From: Pseudomonas sp. p1(2021b)
Lineage (GTDB): Bacteria > Pseudomonadota > Gammaproteobacteria > Pseudomonadales > Pseudomonadaceae
Direction: 5' to 3'
Assembly (NCBI RefSeq): GCF_020151015.1
Contig: NZ_CP083746.1
Location: 3,749,001 to 3,813,000 of the forward strand
DNA: 64,000 nucleotides
The notes below the pieces were generated by a model, which was not told the origin of the DNA, made no database searches, and worked only from the letters and a program-made list of their open reading frames with translations. Of this stretch, positions 47,966 through 58,853 are shown in pieces (position 1 is the first letter of the stretch; each line of letters opens with the position of its first letter). Position numbers and translations under genes: made by a program.

Positions 47966-49267
47966 ATGAGCACCGATTTCCTTCAATCCTTCTACGAAGC
48001 CTCCGTCGATCGGGTTTCCTACCCGGCCCACACCGGCCGCACCGACACCCGCGTGTGCATCCTGGGGGGCGGCCTGGCAGGCCTGTCGACCGCCCTGGGC
48101 CTCGCCGAACGTGGCGTCACCGACGTGGTGGTGCTGGAGTCGCACCGGGTGGGGCATGGCGCATCCGGGCGCAACGGCGGTTTCGTCTTCGGCGGCTACA
48201 GCCTGGGCAACGGTGCCCTGCTCGATACCCTGGGTGCACAAGAGGCGCGGCGCCTGTACCAACTGACGCTCGACGCGGTCGAGCTGATCCGCAACCGTGC
48301 CCGCCACTACAGCATCGATTGCGACCTGGTGGACAAAGGGGTAATCCTGGCCAACTGGTTCAATGACCCGTCGCGCCTGGAAAAGCCCCGCCAACTGATG
48401 AAAGAAGCCTACGGGGTCGAGTGGGAACACATCGCGCCTGGCGAGCTGAAGGAAATGCTCAAGACCGACCGCTATTACGGCGGGCTGCTCGAGCGCAATG
48501 CCTTCCACTTCCATCCACTCAAATACGTCTGCGGCGTGGCGCGCGCCGTTACCGACCTCGGCACGCGCCTGTTCGAACAGTCGCCCGTGCTGGCCATCGA
48601 ACGACGCGCCGGCAAATATGTCGTGCGAACCGAGGGCGGCGAGGTACATGCCGAAGAAGTGGTGTTCTCCGGCGGCGGCTACGCCCGTGGCGTCTATCGC
48701 CCAGTGGAGCGCGCGGTGTTGCCCATCGCCACCTACGTGGTCGCCACCCAGCCATTGGGCGAAAGGCTGAAGGACGCGATCGCCTGCGAGTCGGCGATCT
48801 ACGACACCCGCTTCGCCTTCGACTACTACCGCCCGCTCAAGGACAGCCGCATCCTGTGGGGCGGGCGTATTTCCATCCTCGATCGCGGCCCCGAAGCCAT
48901 CGCCAAGCTGCTCAAGGCCGACCTGGTCACGGTCTACCCTCAGCTCGAGGACGTGGACATCGACTATTCATGGGGTGGCCTGATGAGCTACGGACGCCAT
49001 CAGATGGCCCAGATCGGCCAGGACGACAACGGCATCTGGCATGCGGTAGGCTTCGGCGGCCACGGCATGGCGCCCACCACCGTGGCGGGCGAGGTGCTTG
49101 CCGACGCCATCGCCCGCAGGTTACCCGTACCGGCAGGGTTCGGGCAGTTTGGCTTGACCCGTACCTTTGGTGTTGCCGGTTTGCTGGCGGCGCAGGCGAC
49201 CTATACCGCGTACCAAACGATCGATGCCTTCGATGCACGCCGGCTGAACAGGGTTGGAGAAGGTTGA
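47966..49267 (+). CDS. FAD-dependent oxidoreductase (PuuB/OrdL-like)
   Basis: 433 aa. Rossmann motif CILGGGLAGLSTALGLAERG at about aa 31-50, the ASGRNGGFVFGG segment and the C-terminal GFGGHGMAPTTVAGE are typical of gamma-glutamylputrescine/amine oxidases of the DAO family. It oxidises an amine or amino acid with FAD. The start ATG 47966 gives the usual MSTDFLQSFYEAS. Following a LysP-like permease, it may act on a diamine, lysine-derived compound or polyamine conjugate; the substrate is not determined. Confidence 0.84.
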   Translation: MSTDFLQSFYEASVDRVSYPAHTGRTDTRVCILGGGLAGLSTALGLAERGVTDVVVLESHRVGHGASGRNGGFVFGGYSLGNGALLDTLGAQEARRLYQLTLDAVELIRNRARHYSIDCDLVDKGVILANWFNDPSRLEKPRQLMKEAYGVEWEHIAPGELKEMLKTDRYYGGLLERNAFHFHPLKYVCGVARAVTDLGTRLFEQSPVLAIERRAGKYVVRTEGGEVHAEEVVFSGGGYARGVYRPVERAVLPIATYVVATQPLGERLKDAIACESAIYDTRFAFDYYRPLKDSRILWGGRISILDRGPEAIAKLLKADLVTVYPQLEDVDIDYSWGGLMSYGRHQMAQIGQDDNGIWHAVGFGGHGMAPTTVAGEVLADAIARRLPVPAGFGQFGLTRTFGVAGLLAAQATYTAYQTIDAFDARRLNRVGEG

Positions 49268-49374
49268 GCCTGCGCATCCAGAAGGATATGCCCTCGCGAT
49301 CGAGGGCCAGGCCCTCGCCTACAGCCGCAACAGCAGGAGCTGCCGGATCTATCTGAATGACACGCAAAAGAAAA

Positions 49375-49400
49375 AGCCCGCCTTGAAAGGCGGGCTCTTC
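49375..49400 (-). terminator. Rho-independent terminator after tRNA-Lys
   Basis: AGCCCGCC-TTGAAA-GGCGGGCT stem with a T-run on the minus strand, immediately after the tRNA. Confidence 0.88.
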
Positions 49401-49405
49401 ATATA

Positions 49406-49481
49406 TGGTGGGTCGTGTAGGATTCGAACCTACGACCAATTGGTTAAAAGCCAACTGCTCTACCAACTGAGCTAACGACCC
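49406..49481 (-). tRNA. tRNA-Lys (anticodon TTT)
   Basis: 76 nt with encoded CCA. Acceptor stem GGGTCGT / ACGACCC pairs perfectly, the D-loop and T-loop (GTTCGAATC) are normal, and the anticodon loop CTTTTAA gives TTT. It lies downstream of queC on the same strand. Confidence 0.96.
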
Positions 49482-49542
49482 GTTGGATGGCGCGTATAAT
49501 ACTGATTTCTAACGGGAAATCAACACCCCATCGCAACTTTTT

Positions 49543-50217
49543 TTAAAAATATCGAGTCGGGTCCGCGACACCCGCCGCTTTGAAGCCCTCGGCACGCAGG
49601 CGGCAGCTGTCGCACTTGCCGCAGGCGCGGCCGTCGTCGTCTGCCTGGTAGCACGACACCGTGAGACTGTAGTCCACGCCACGGGCGATGCCGGCCTGGA
49701 CGATCTGCGCCTTGCTCAGGTTCTGCAAGGGGGCCTGGATACGGAAGCCCTGCCCTTCCACGCCCGCCTTGGTGGCCAGGTTGGCCATGCGCTCGAACGC
49801 CTCGACGAACTCGGGGCGGCAATCCGGGTAGCCCGAGTAGTCCACGGCGTTCACGCCGATGAAGATATCGCGGGCCTGAAGCACTTCCGCCCAGCCCAGG
49901 GCGAGGGACAGGAAGACGGTGTTTCGGGCGGGCACGTAGGTGACCGGAATGCCCTCGCCAGGCGCCTCAGGTACGTCAATGCTGGTATCGGTCAGGGCCG
50001 AGCCGCCGATGCCGTCCAGGTTCAGGCCGATCACCTTGTGCTCGACCACACCCAGGTCTCGGGCAACTCGCGCTGCAGCATTCAGCTCGGCGCGGTGGCG
50101 CTGGCCGTAATCGAAGCTCATGGTGTAGCAGCTGTAGCCTTCGGCCTTGGCCATGGCAACCACGGTGGCCGAGTCCAGACCACCGGACAGCAGGATTACC
50201 GCACGTTTCTCAGTCAT
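49543..50217 (-). CDS. queC: 7-cyano-7-deazaguanine synthase
   Basis: 224 aa; converts CDG to preQ0 with ATP and ammonia in queuosine synthesis. PP-loop SGGLDSATV at about aa 10-18 and the zinc-binding C-terminal [10 protein letters not shown] are present. ATG 50217 is chosen because the AAGGAG site is correctly spaced for it and not for the ATG six bases upstream. It follows queE by 16 bp. Confidence 0.95.
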   Translation of the reverse strand: MTEKRAVILLSGGLDSATVVAMAKAEGYSCYTMSFDYGQRHRAELNAAARVARDLGVVEHKVIGLNLDGIGGSALTDTSIDVPEAPGEGIPVTYVPARNTVFLSLALGWAEVLQARDIFIGVNAVDYSGYPDCRPEFVEAFERMANLATKAGVEGQGFRIQAPLQNLSKAQIVQAGIARGVDYSLTVSCYQADDDGRACGKCDSCRLRAEGFKAAGVADPTRYF

Positions 50218-50233
50218 GTTCATACTCCTTTCA

Positions 50234-50881
50234 TCAGCGGCCAGGCTCGTCGTTCCACAGCAGTTTGTGCAACTGCAGCTGGAAGCGCACGGGCAGGTTG
50301 TCGGCGACGATCCAATCGGCCAGGTCGGTGGCATTGACCTGGTGGTGGCTGGGCGAAAACAGCACTTCGCCTGCGCGCTCGGCCAGGTTGTACTGGATCA
50401 GTTTCGAGACCGCCCAGTCGTAGTCCTCACGGGAACAGATCACGAACTTGACCTGGTCGTTACGGGTCAGCAGTTCGATGTTCTCGTAACGGTTACGGTG
50501 CGACTCCTCCGAGCCCGGGGTCTTGAGGTCCACCACGCGGCTGACGCGGGTATCGACGCGGGCGATATCCAGGGCACCGCTGGTTTCCAGGGACACCTCG
50601 TAGCCGGCATCGCACAGGCGCTGCAGCAACGGCAGTACATTGGGCTGAGCCAAGGGTTCGCCCCCGGTCACACAGACATAGCGCGGCCGGAAGCCCGCCA
50701 CCTGCTCCAGGATATCGTCAAGGGTACGAAGGGTACCGCCGCTGAAGGCGTAGGCACTGTCACAGTACTGGCAGCGCAAGGGGCAGCCGGTGAGACGCAC
50801 GAATACGGTAGGCAGCCCCGCCGTTCGTGTTTCACCCTGCAACGAGTAAAAGACTTCGGTGATGCGTAATGTGTCTTGCAT
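50234..50881 (-). CDS. queE: 7-carboxy-7-deazaguanine synthase
   Basis: 215-aa radical SAM enzyme making CDG from carboxytetrahydropterin. The 4Fe-4S motif is Cys33-x3-Cys37-x2-Cys40 ([11 protein letters not shown]). It starts [17 protein letters not shown], as in Pseudomonas QueE. It forms a two-gene unit with queC, downstream of cpoB after a terminator. Confidence 0.95.
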   Translation of the reverse strand: MQDTLRITEVFYSLQGETRTAGLPTVFVRLTGCPLRCQYCDSAYAFSGGTLRTLDDILEQVAGFRPRYVCVTGGEPLAQPNVLPLLQRLCDAGYEVSLETSGALDIARVDTRVSRVVDLKTPGSEESHRNRYENIELLTRNDQVKFVICSREDYDWAVSKLIQYNLAERAGEVLFSPSHHQVNATDLADWIVADNLPVRFQLQLHKLLWNDEPGR

Positions 50882-51001
50882 GGTCGCCACGGGCGTGACA
50901 GCTAAACAGGCTGTCCGCCTCCGTCAGGCACTGGTACGGACTCGACATAGCGTTATCCGCAACAGCGTGTTTACGAAAAAAGGGCCAAGATTCTAACGAA
51001 A

Positions 51002-51024
51002 AAACCCGCGACAAGCGCGGGTTT
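51002..51024 (-). terminator. Rho-independent terminator after cpoB
   Basis: AAACCCGCG-ACAAG-CGCGGGTTT stem with a run of T on the minus strand, between cpoB and queE. It ends the long tol-pal transcript. Confidence 0.88.
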
Positions 51025-51041
51025 CTTTCGTCAGGCGATAT

Positions 51042-51839
51042 TCAGAGCTTTTGCAAGTCGCGCTGGGCCAGTTGCGCGGCGGAGGTGCCGGGGTACTGGG
51101 TGATGACCTGCTGCAGGATGCCCTTGACCTTGTCGGTGTGGCCCATGCGGCGCTCGACGTCCGCCAGCTTGTACAGCGAGTCAGGCACCTTGCTGTGCTT
51201 GGGGTACAGCTGGCCGACCTTGGCGAAGGCCTGGCTGGCACCTTGCAGGTCGCCCTTGGCCAGGTTCACCTCGCCAAGCCAGTACTGGGCATTGCCGGCG
51301 TACTGGCTGTTGGGGTACTTGCGCAGGAAGGCGGCGAAGGCCTGGCTGGCCTTGTCGAAGTCCTTCTGCTTGATCAGGTCGAAAGCGGCGTCGTAATAGA
51401 GCTTCTCTTTCGCCGGATCACCGGGTTCGCTGCTGGCGGCCGGCTGTTGGGCAGCGGCGCCAGCGGCAGCACCGGCGGCGGCACCACCGGTGGAAGAATT
51501 CTCGGGAGCCTGGGCAGGCGCGGCACCACTGTTGATGCGGCTGTCCAGATCCTTGTAACGCTCCAGGCTTTCCTGCTTCATGCGGGCCACATCGTTCTGC
51601 AGCTCTTCGATGATGCCCTGCTGGCGGGAAATCTGGTCCTGCATCTGCTGCAGCTGCATGAACAGCTGGCCCTGTGCAGAGGCAGGGGTCGAAGCCCCTG
51701 CCCCGGCATAGGCGCCGCTCGTGCCATAACCCGCAGGCGGATAGCCGCTCGCGTTGTCATCTACTACGGGAACCTCAGCCCAGGCCGCAAGCGGCAGGCT
51801 GAGTGCGAGGACGGTTACAGCACGACGGCACATACGCAT
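51042..51839 (-). CDS. cpoB: Cell-division coordinator CpoB (YbgF)
   Basis: 265-aa periplasmic protein: signal peptide ending at AAWAEV, a trimerising coiled coil (about aa 55-100), an Ala/Gly/Pro-rich linker, and TPR repeats in the C-terminal half (KLYYDAAFDLIKQKDFDKASQAF...). It links the Tol-Pal system to PBP1B-dependent septal growth. It follows pal by 6 bp in the tol-pal operon. Confidence 0.94.
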   Translation of the reverse strand: MRMCRRAVTVLALSLPLAAWAEVPVVDDNASGYPPAGYGTSGAYAGAGASTPASAQGQLFMQLQQMQDQISRQQGIIEELQNDVARMKQESLERYKDLDSRINSGAAPAQAPENSSTGGAAAGAAAGAAAQQPAASSEPGDPAKEKLYYDAAFDLIKQKDFDKASQAFAAFLRKYPNSQYAGNAQYWLGEVNLAKGDLQGASQAFAKVGQLYPKHSKVPDSLYKLADVERRMGHTDKVKGILQQVITQYPGTSAAQLAQRDLQKL

Positions 51840-51845
51840 AGGAAC

Positions 51846-52346
51846 TTACTTACGCAGTTCTACGCGACGGTTCTGAGCCCAGGACTGCTCGTCGCCACCA
51901 GTGGCAACCGGACGCTCTTCGCCGTAGGAAACCAGTTCCAGCTGAGCAGGGGAAACGCCCTGCAGAACCAGGTAGCGCTGAACGGCCTTGGCACGACGCT
52001 CGCCCAGAGCCATGTTGTACTCGCGAGTACCGCGCTCGTCGGTGTGGCCTTCCAGGACAACACGGTTGCCGTTGGCTTTCAGGTCCTTGGCGTGAACGTC
52101 CAGGGCGCGCATGGCTTCTGGCTTCAGGTCCGAGCTGTCGTATTCGAAGTAGAAGGTGGTGATTGCGCGCAGGGCGGCTTCTTCGCTCAGGCTGCCGTCG
52201 ACAGCGCCAGTGTTGGCACCGTAGCCAGCGTTCGGATCGACAGCGGCGCCTTCGCCAGCGTTGTCACCGCCCTTGGAGGAGCAACCTACAGCTACGGCCA
52301 TGGCCAGAGCCAGCGCAGCGAATTTACCAAACTTCAGCATTTCCAT
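51846..52346 (-). CDS. pal: Peptidoglycan-associated lipoprotein Pal (OprL)
   Basis: 166-aa outer-membrane lipoprotein. The start [22 protein letters not shown] is that of Pseudomonas OprL; Cys22 is lipidated. The OmpA-like domain (about aa 60-166) contains [22 protein letters not shown] for peptidoglycan binding. It is the outer-membrane anchor of the Tol-Pal complex and follows tolB. Confidence 0.97.
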   Translation of the reverse strand: MEMLKFGKFAALALAMAVAVGCSSKGGDNAGEGAAVDPNAGYGANTGAVDGSLSEEAALRAITTFYFEYDSSDLKPEAMRALDVHAKDLKANGNRVVLEGHTDERGTREYNMALGERRAKAVQRYLVLQGVSPAQLELVSYGEERPVATGGDEQSWAQNRRVELRK

Positions 52347-52400
52347 CGTGAAACTCCTAATGAAACCCCAGTGTGTTAAGCAAATAGTGTTACGCCGCAA

Positions 52401-53702
52401 TCAGTTCAGGTAAGGGGACCAGGACGGTTCTCTGACTTCGCCTTGCGCGGTAGGAAGCGGGAGCCTCACGCGTCCGTTGAGAGAGACGAGCATCAAGACT
52501 CCCCGGCCCTGCTGGCGGGTGGCGTAGATTAGCATGGTGCCGTTTGGCGCAACAGTGGGAGACTCATCAAGACTGGTGTCCGAAAGAATCTTTACACTTC
52601 CACGCTCCAGGTCCTGGGCGGCCACCTTGAAGTTGGTGAAACCCTGCTGGCGATGGATCATCACCAGGGTCTTCTCGTCGGCCGACAGTTTCGGGTTGGC
52701 GTTGTAGTTGCCCACGAAGGTCACGCGCTCGGCGCCACCACCACCGATGGAGGTCTTGTAGACCTGCGGCTTGCCGCCACGGTCGGAGGTGAAGTACAGG
52801 GTGTTGCCATCCTTGCCCCAGAACGGCTCGGTGTTGATGCCAGGGCCGGCGGTGACGCGGGTGAGCTGGCGCGAGCCCATGTTCATCACGTAGATGTCCG
52901 GGTTACCGTCCTTGGACAACACGAAGGCCAGGCGCGAGCCATCCGGCGACCAGGCCGGAGCACCGTTGAGGCCTTCGAAGTTGGTGACCTGCTCACGGCG
53001 ACCGGTGTCGATGTGCTGGACGAAGATGCGCGGACGCTTCTGCTCGAACGAGACATAGGCGATGCGCTTGCCGTCCGGCGCGAAGCGCGGCGACAGGATC
53101 GGCTCGCGGGACTGCAGCAGGGTCACGGCGCGGGCACCGTCGTAGTCCGAGCGCTGCAGGGTGTAGCGGGTGTTGTTGGCAGAGAAGCGCTCGGCGGTCA
53201 CGTACAGCATGCGGGTGGAGAACGCGCCCTTGATGCCGGTGAGCTTCTCGAACGACTGGTCGGCGATGTAGTGCGCCATGTCGCGCAGCTGGTCGACGCC
53301 GCCGGCAACGCTGCCGGTCAGCACTTGCTGCTCGGTGGCGACGTTGAACAGCGCGTACTGCACCTGCAGGCGACCGCCGGCCGGCACGATGCTACCGACC
53401 ATCACGTACTGGGCGCCCAAGGCCTTCCAGTCACGGAAGATCACTTCGCTGGCCTGGCTCGGCTGGCTGATCATGTTCTGCCGTGGAATGGGCGAGTAGT
53501 AACCGGAGTTGCGCAGGTCATTGCCGATGATCTCGGCCATGTCTTCCGGCAGCACGCTGCCACCCTGCAGACCGAACGGCACCACCGCGATCGGGGTCGC
53601 CCGGTCGCTGCCGCTGGTGACCAGGATGTTCTTTTCCTCTGCCACGGCCATACCTGCCACGCAGCAGAGCATGACCAGCAGTCCTTTCAGACGTTTAATC
53701 AC
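52401..53702 (-). CDS. tolB: Tol-Pal translocation protein TolB
   Basis: 433-aa periplasmic protein: signal peptide ending at GMAVA, an N-terminal alpha/beta domain and a C-terminal six-bladed propeller with repeated SPDG/RLAFVLS-like blades. It links Pal and the inner-membrane TolQRA. Start GTG 53702 overlaps the tolA stop by 4 bp (GTGA), so translation is coupled. Confidence 0.96.
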   Translation of the reverse strand: MIKRLKGLLVMLCCVAGMAVAEEKNILVTSGSDRATPIAVVPFGLQGGSVLPEDMAEIIGNDLRNSGYYSPIPRQNMISQPSQASEVIFRDWKALGAQYVMVGSIVPAGGRLQVQYALFNVATEQQVLTGSVAGGVDQLRDMAHYIADQSFEKLTGIKGAFSTRMLYVTAERFSANNTRYTLQRSDYDGARAVTLLQSREPILSPRFAPDGKRIAYVSFEQKRPRIFVQHIDTGRREQVTNFEGLNGAPAWSPDGSRLAFVLSKDGNPDIYVMNMGSRQLTRVTAGPGINTEPFWGKDGNTLYFTSDRGGKPQVYKTSIGGGGAERVTFVGNYNANPKLSADEKTLVMIHRQQGFTNFKVAAQDLERGSVKILSDTSLDESPTVAPNGTMLIYATRQQGRGVLMLVSLNGRVRLPLPTAQGEVREPSWSPYLN

Positions 53703-54775
53703 AACGCAAGATCCTCAGGTGTAAATGTCATCTTGAATGAACGATACGGATTGAACTCGTTCGGCTTCAAGCCCTGCATTTCGGTCAAACGACCAATGTT
53801 CTTCACTGCTGCCACTGCCGAGGCGTCGAACGGGCCGTCGCCACTGGAGCGCGCCACGCTGACATTGGTGATGGTGCCATCGGGCAGCATGTTGATCTGC
53901 AGGACTACCGTCATGCCTCTGCGTGCGGACGGCGGACGTGCCCAACCTTCGGCTGCCCGCATGCGAATCAGGTCGTCGAAATCGCCGGCCACTTCATCGC
54001 CACGCTCATCGGCCAGGGCCTGCTGCCGCTCGGTGGTGTCGGACAACAGCTCGGCCAGGGCCTGGGCTTTCTTGTCCTCCGCTGCCTTGCGGGCCGCTTC
54101 CTGGGCCTTTTTCTTCTGGGCATCTGCCGCCGCCTTCTTCTTGGCGTCTTCAGCTGCCTTTTTCTTGGCCTGCTCGGCCGCCGCTTTCTTCTTGGCGTCC
54201 TCGGCTGCTTTCTTCTTGGCCTCCTCGGCGGCTTTTTTCTTCGCCTCCTCGGCGGCCTTCTTCTTGGCTTCTTCCTCGGCCTGCTTCTTCGCCTCTTGCT
54301 CAGCCTTCTTCTTGGCGATGTCGGCCTGCTGCTTCTCGGCGGCCTTCTTCGCCTCTTCGGCTTTCTTGGCCTCGGCGGCCTTCTTGGCTTCGGCGGCCTT
54401 GGCAGCCTCTTCAGCCTTCTTCGCCTCGGCGGCCTCTCGGGCCTCCTCGGCCTTTTGAGCGGCGTCAGCTTTCTTTTGTTCCGCGGCCTTGATGGCTTCC
54501 TGCTCGACCTTCTTCTGTTCCAGCTGCTCGACCTCGGTCTGGCGCGAAGCGGTTTTCTTCGCTTCCCCGGCGATCTTCTGGTTGGTCTGGGTGGTCGCCT
54601 GGCTCTTGGACTTGAGCTGGTAGAGCGTGGCCTGGACGATAGGCTTGGACGGCGGCAGTTCCGGCGTCATGGCGAAGCTGACGAACAGCATCGCGAACAC
54701 CAGCACATGCAGGCCGATGGCCCAGACACTGGGCCAGAAGTAGCTTTCCGAGGCGGATGGCTCTCGCTGTTGCAT
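53699..54775 (-). CDS. tolA: Tol-Pal envelope protein TolA
   Basis: 358 aa: a single TM segment near aa 17-36, a long Lys/Ala/Glu helical domain (about aa 60-240, many AKKKAAE and AEAKKA repeats), and a compact C-terminal domain that contacts Pal and TolB. The low-complexity coding stretch at about 54060-54540 is the expected repeat. The ATG overlaps the tolR stop by one base (TGATG). Confidence 0.95.
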   Translation of the reverse strand: MQQREPSASESYFWPSVWAIGLHVLVFAMLFVSFAMTPELPPSKPIVQATLYQLKSKSQATTQTNQKIAGEAKKTASRQTEVEQLEQKKVEQEAIKAAEQKKADAAQKAEEAREAAEAKKAEEAAKAAEAKKAAEAKKAEEAKKAAEKQQADIAKKKAEQEAKKQAEEEAKKKAAEEAKKKAAEEAKKKAAEDAKKKAAAEQAKKKAAEDAKKKAAADAQKKKAQEAARKAAEDKKAQALAELLSDTTERQQALADERGDEVAGDFDDLIRMRAAEGWARPPSARRGMTVVLQINMLPDGTITNVSVARSSGDGPFDASAVAAVKNIGRLTEMQGLKPNEFNPYRSFKMTFTPEDLAL

Positions 54776-55227
54776 CAGGGCGCCTCGGTAATCAGGCCAA
54801 CGTTACCGACACCGGCCTTCTGCAACCCACCCATGGCGCCCATGACCGCGCCGTAGTCGACGGCCTTGTCGCCACGGATGAAGACCTGGGTCTGCTTGCC
54901 CTGGTCGCGACCGGCGGCAATGATCTTGGTCACCGCGTCGGTCATTTCCGGCAAGGTCATGGCCTTGTCCATCTGCTTGTCGGTGTCGACCTCGCTGCCG
55001 AGGTTCCAGTAGTAGGTCTTGTCGGCCTTGATCGAGATGGTCAGGATCTGAACGTTGTTGTCCTGGGGCAAGGCTTCGCTGGAAACCTTGGGCAGGTCGA
55101 CCTTCACGCCCTGGTTGAGCATGGGAGCGGTCACCATGAAGATGACCAGCAGCACCAGCATCACGTCGATGTAGGGCACCACGTTCATCTCGGCGACCGG
55201 CTTGCGTTTGTGGCGAACTCGGGCCAT
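54775..55227 (-). CDS. tolR: Tol-Pal proton channel protein TolR
   Basis: 150 aa: one TM segment with the conserved proton-path Asp in VVPYIDVMLVLLVIFMVT, then a periplasmic domain (ExbD/TolR family). It follows tolQ by 14 bp and overlaps tolA, consistent with one operon. Confidence 0.96.
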   Translation of the reverse strand: MARVRHKRKPVAEMNVVPYIDVMLVLLVIFMVTAPMLNQGVKVDLPKVSSEALPQDNNVQILTISIKADKTYYWNLGSEVDTDKQMDKAMTLPEMTDAVTKIIAAGRDQGKQTQVFIRGDKAVDYGAVMGAMGGLQKAGVGNVGLITEAP

Positions 55228-55241
55228 GGGCTTCTACCTGA

Positions 55242-55937
55242 TCACTCTTCGCTGGTGTGTACTTTGCGGTGCAGGATCGCCTGGAACTCGTCGGCGAACG
55301 TGTAGTAACGGCCGATCAGCACTTCGCTGCGGGCCGAGAAACGGTTGTAGGCGATAACTGCCGGGATCGCGGCGAACAGGCCGATCGCAGTGGCGATCAG
55401 TGCCTCGGCGATACCCGGGGCCACGGTGGCCAGGGTCGCCTGCTGGGCAGAGGCCAGGCCGCGGAAGGAGTTCATGATGCCCCAGACGGTACCGAACAGG
55501 CCGATGTACGGGCTGGTGGAACCGACGGTGGCCAGGAACGGCAGGCTCTGCTCGAGCTTCTCTTCCTCGCGCGAGATGGCTACGCGCATGGCACGGCCAA
55601 CGCCTTCCATGACCGCGTCCGGGTCGACACCTGGCTGCTGGCGCAGGCGCGAGAATTCCTTGAAACCGGCGCGGAACACCTGCTCGACACCGGAATCCGG
55701 GTCTGGGTTGCTGCCTGCCTGGCGGTACAGCTTGGACAGGTCGATGCCCGACCAGAAGCGCTCTTCGAAGGCATCCAGCGCACGACGACCGGCGCGCAGC
55801 ATGGTGCTGCGCTGGAAGATCATGATCCATGAGGTGACCGAGGCTGCCACCAGGGTCAGCATCACCAGCTGCACCACGATGCTGGCATTGCTGACCAGAC
55901 TCCACATGGAGGTATGGTCGACGACGTTAGCTTCCAC
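55242..55937 (-). CDS. tolQ: Tol-Pal proton channel protein TolQ
   Basis: 231 aa, MotA/TolQ/ExbB family, three TM segments (about aa 18-40, 138-160 and 172-194) including the conserved GLFGTVWGIMNSF. It forms the proton channel with TolR that energises TolA. It starts 2 bp after the ybgC stop. Confidence 0.96.
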   Translation of the reverse strand: MEANVVDHTSMWSLVSNASIVVQLVMLTLVAASVTSWIMIFQRSTMLRAGRRALDAFEERFWSGIDLSKLYRQAGSNPDPDSGVEQVFRAGFKEFSRLRQQPGVDPDAVMEGVGRAMRVAISREEEKLEQSLPFLATVGSTSPYIGLFGTVWGIMNSFRGLASAQQATLATVAPGIAEALIATAIGLFAAIPAVIAYNRFSARSEVLIGRYYTFADEFQAILHRKVHTSEE

Positions 55938-55939
55938 GC

Positions 55940-56392
55940 TTATTCTCCTGCGTTCGATTGAGTACCCGTGCCGTCCGCCAGGAAGGCGTCGCGCAGCTCT
56001 TGGGGTATGGCCCGGGGTTTGAAAGTGTCGGCGCGCACGGCGGCCACCAGGAACTGCCCCTCGCAGAGCAGCGTTTCATCCTTTTCCCGCCAGACCTGCT
56101 GCACGAAGCGCAGGCTGGCGCGATTCAATTCAAGTACTTGCGCGGTCACCCGCAACGCGTCGTCCAGCCGCGCCGGCGCGTGGTAGCGCGCTTCGCTGGA
56201 ATGGACCACGAACAGCAGGTTTTGGCCTGCCAGCTCGGCCTGGGAAAACCCCAGGTGCCGCAGCCGCTCGGTGCGTGCACGCTCCATGAATTTCAGGTAA
56301 TTGACGTAATACACCACGCCACCTGCGTCGGTGTCCTCGTAATAGACGCGACAGCGGTGGGCGAACGGTTCCAGGCCTTTTTGCGCGCGCAT
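55940..56392 (-). CDS. ybgC: YbgC-type acyl-CoA thioesterase
   Basis: 150-aa hotdog-fold thioesterase, with the catalytic Asp in [25 protein letters not shown] at about aa 20-45. Family members hydrolyse short-chain acyl-CoA and associate with the Tol-Pal operon. ATG 56392 is about 125 bp from ruvB and only 2 bp before tolQ, so it leads the tol operon. Confidence 0.94.
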   Translation of the reverse strand: MRAQKGLEPFAHRCRVYYEDTDAGGVVYYVNYLKFMERARTERLRHLGFSQAELAGQNLLFVVHSSEARYHAPARLDDALRVTAQVLELNRASLRFVQQVWREKDETLLCEGQFLVAAVRADTFKPRAIPQELRDAFLADGTGTQSNAGE

Positions 56393-56517
56393 ACTCTAGT
56401 GCTTACTCCTCAGCTTGCCAATCCGCCCCGGCAACTGTTTTTGCATCGATAATGTCTTATTGCCAGCGCCGCAAGGGCGTGCCAGCGGTAGGACCACGAA
56501 AACCCCGATTCGATCTG

Positions 56518-57564
56518 TCATTCATCGTCGGGATCGGAAAATTCGCCACCTTCGGCAAAGCGGCCGGGAATGTTCAGGCCGAAATGCAGGTAGGCGTGAC
56601 GGGTGACCACACGCCCGCGTGGCGTACGCATGATATAGCCCTGCTGGATCAGGTAGGGCTCGAGCACGTCCTCGATGGTATGGCGCTCCTCGCTGATGGC
56701 TGCCGCCAGGTTGTCGACCCCCACCGGGCCACCGTCGAACTTTTCGATCATGGTCAACAGCAGGCGGCGGTCGGAATGATCGAAGCCACGCTCGTCGACA
56801 TCCAGCAGGTTCAGCGCCATGTCCGCCACCGCCTTGGTGATCTCGCCCTTGCCACGCACCTCGGCGTAGTCGCGCACGCGGCGCAGCAGACGGTTGGCGA
56901 TCCGCGGGGTGCCGCGGGCACGGCGGGCGATCTCGTAGGCGCCTTCGTCCTCGATCGTCAGGCCCAGGATATTGGCCGAACGGCTGACGATGGTCGCCAG
57001 GTCCCTGTTGCTGTAGAACTCCAGGCGCTGGACGATGCCGAAGCGATCGCGCAGCGGGTTGGTCAGCATGCCGGCACGGGTGGTGGCACCGACCAGGGTG
57101 AAAGGTGGCAGGTCCAGCTTGATCGAGCGGGCCGCCGGCCCCTCGCCGATCATGATGTCCAGCTGGAAATCTTCCATCGCCGGGTAGAGCACTTCCTCGA
57201 CCACCGGGGACAAGCGGTGGATCTCGTCGATGAACAACACATCGTGGGGCTCGAGGTTGGTCAGCATGGCCGCCAGGTCGCCCGGGCGCTCCAGGATCGG
57301 GCCCGAGGTGCTCTTGACCGACACGCCCATTTCCTGGGCGATGATGTTGGCCAGGGTGGTCTTGCCAAGGCCGGGCGGGCCGAAGATCAAGGTGTGGTCC
57401 AGGGACTCGTTGCGCCCACGGGCTGCCTGGATGAACAGTGCCATCTGCTCGCGCACCACCGGCTGGCCGATGTATTCCTCCAGGCGCAGTGGGCGGATCG
57501 CACGGTCCTGGATGTCTTCGCGGTCGCGCCCGCTGGCGGCGATCAGTCGGTCGGCTTCGATCAC
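56518..57564 (-). CDS. ruvB: Holliday junction helicase RuvB
   Basis: 348-aa AAA+ motor for branch migration. Walker [11 protein letters not shown] (about aa 62-71), Walker [12 protein letters not shown] and the sensor region GATTRAG are intact; the C-terminal winged helix contains RTPRGRVVT. Start GTG 57564 overlaps the ruvA stop by 4 bp, so the pair is translationally coupled. Confidence 0.97.
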   Translation of the reverse strand: MIEADRLIAASGRDREDIQDRAIRPLRLEEYIGQPVVREQMALFIQAARGRNESLDHTLIFGPPGLGKTTLANIIAQEMGVSVKSTSGPILERPGDLAAMLTNLEPHDVLFIDEIHRLSPVVEEVLYPAMEDFQLDIMIGEGPAARSIKLDLPPFTLVGATTRAGMLTNPLRDRFGIVQRLEFYSNRDLATIVSRSANILGLTIEDEGAYEIARRARGTPRIANRLLRRVRDYAEVRGKGEITKAVADMALNLLDVDERGFDHSDRRLLLTMIEKFDGGPVGVDNLAAAISEERHTIEDVLEPYLIQQGYIMRTPRGRVVTRHAYLHFGLNIPGRFAEGGEFSDPDDE

Positions 57565-58178
57565 TTGGCAATCATCCCTTTGAGGCTACGGCGAATCAGC
57601 TCCTCGCTGCTCAGGCCAGCCTTGTCCTTGATCGCCGATACCGCCTTGCTCGCCTCCTGGGGCTTGTAGCCCAGGGAGACCAGGGCGCTGACCGCATCGG
57701 CTTCGGCCGTGGAGGCACTGCTGACCGGCAGCGGGCCATCGGATACCAGGGTGAACATGGCAGGCGAGGTTTCCCAGGCCTTGAAGCGGTCCTTGAGCTC
57801 GACCAGCAGGCGCTCGGCGGTCTTCTTGCCGACGCCCGGCACACGCACCAGGGCCGAGGTGTCCTGGGCCTGCACGCAGCGCACCAGCTCGTCCACTTCC
57901 AGCCCGGACATCAGCGCCAACGCCAGCTTCGGCCCAACCCCGTTCAGCCGAATCAGCTCGCGAAACAGCTCGCGCTCGCGCTTTTCGGCGAAACCATAGA
58001 GCAGGTGCGCGTCTTCACGCACCACCAGATGGGTGTGCACGGTCACCGGTTCGCCGACCTTGGGCAGGCGATACAAGGTGGTCATCGGCACTTCCAGCTC
58101 ATAGCCTACGCCGTTGACGTCGATAATCAGGTGCGGCGGCTGTTTTTCCGCCAGGGTGCCGCGCAAACGTCCAATCAC
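57561..58178 (-). CDS. ruvA: Holliday junction DNA-binding protein RuvA
   Basis: 205 aa: an N-terminal OB fold ([28 protein letters not shown]), helix-hairpin-helix pair (about aa 70-140, [13 protein letters not shown] and [12 protein letters not shown]) and a C-terminal RuvB-binding domain. The expected RuvA tetramer holds the junction. It lies about 110 bp after ruvC. Confidence 0.97.
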   Translation of the reverse strand: MIGRLRGTLAEKQPPHLIIDVNGVGYELEVPMTTLYRLPKVGEPVTVHTHLVVREDAHLLYGFAEKRERELFRELIRLNGVGPKLALALMSGLEVDELVRCVQAQDTSALVRVPGVGKKTAERLLVELKDRFKAWETSPAMFTLVSDGPLPVSSASTAEADAVSALVSLGYKPQEASKAVSAIKDKAGLSSEELIRRSLKGMIAK

Positions 58179-58287
58179 GTTCCGATCCTTTCTCTCGGGG
58201 AGCCGGTCGAAGACCGCTCAACCCTATCAGCAAATGCAACGGGTGAACGTTTCACCCGGACAAAATTTGTATCTGCGCATGAAGCGC

Positions 58288-58812
58288 TCAAAGACGCAAG
58301 CGCCCGCCTCTTCGCCGCGCCGTGGCCAGGCCGTGGGGCACCAGGCTGGAGCGGGTATGGGCATGGCACAGGGCGATGGCCAGGGCGTCGGAGGCGTCGA
58401 CCTGCGGTTTTTGCGTCAGTTTCAACAGGTGCATGACCATCAGCATCACCTGCTCCTTGTTGGCGCCACCGGTGCCGGCCACGGCCTGCTTGACCTGGCT
58501 GGCGCTGTACTCGGCGATCTCAAGGCCCGCTTCGGCGGCGGCGACGATAGCCGCGCCCCGCGCCTGGCCGAGCTTGAGGGCCGAGTCGGCATTGCGCGCC
58601 ATGAACACCCGCTCGATGCCCATGGTCACGGGCCCGTGCTGACGAATGATTTCGCTGACACCACGAAACACGATCTGCAGGCGCTCATGCAGCTCGCCGC
58701 TGCCGGTGCGGATACAGCCAGACGCCACGTACTCGCAGCCACGGGCAGTCTGGCGCACCACACCGAAGCCGGTGATGCGCGAGCCGGGGTCGATACCAAG
58801 AATCAGAGTCAT
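58288..58812 (-). CDS. ruvC: Holliday junction resolvase RuvC
   Basis: 174-aa endonuclease that cuts Holliday junctions. It starts [15 protein letters not shown], giving catalytic Asp7, with the further acidic residues in [11 protein letters not shown] and [14 protein letters not shown] 58812 is chosen over an open upstream stretch that reads REP DNA. It precedes ruvAB. Confidence 0.96.
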   Translation of the reverse strand: MTLILGIDPGSRITGFGVVRQTARGCEYVASGCIRTGSGELHERLQIVFRGVSEIIRQHGPVTMGIERVFMARNADSALKLGQARGAAIVAAAEAGLEIAEYSASQVKQAVAGTGGANKEQVMLMVMHLLKLTQKPQVDASDALAIALCHAHTRSSLVPHGLATARRRGGRLRL

Positions 58813-58853
58813 AACGCCTGCAATAGATAAAGAATACGACGCGCGTGGCCCCT

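Noticed and set aside
49406..49481. tRNA-Lys as attachment site of the accessory segment
   Set aside because: The segment ends at 45833, more than 3.5 kb away; no tRNA-end repeat or tyrosine integrase is seen in it.
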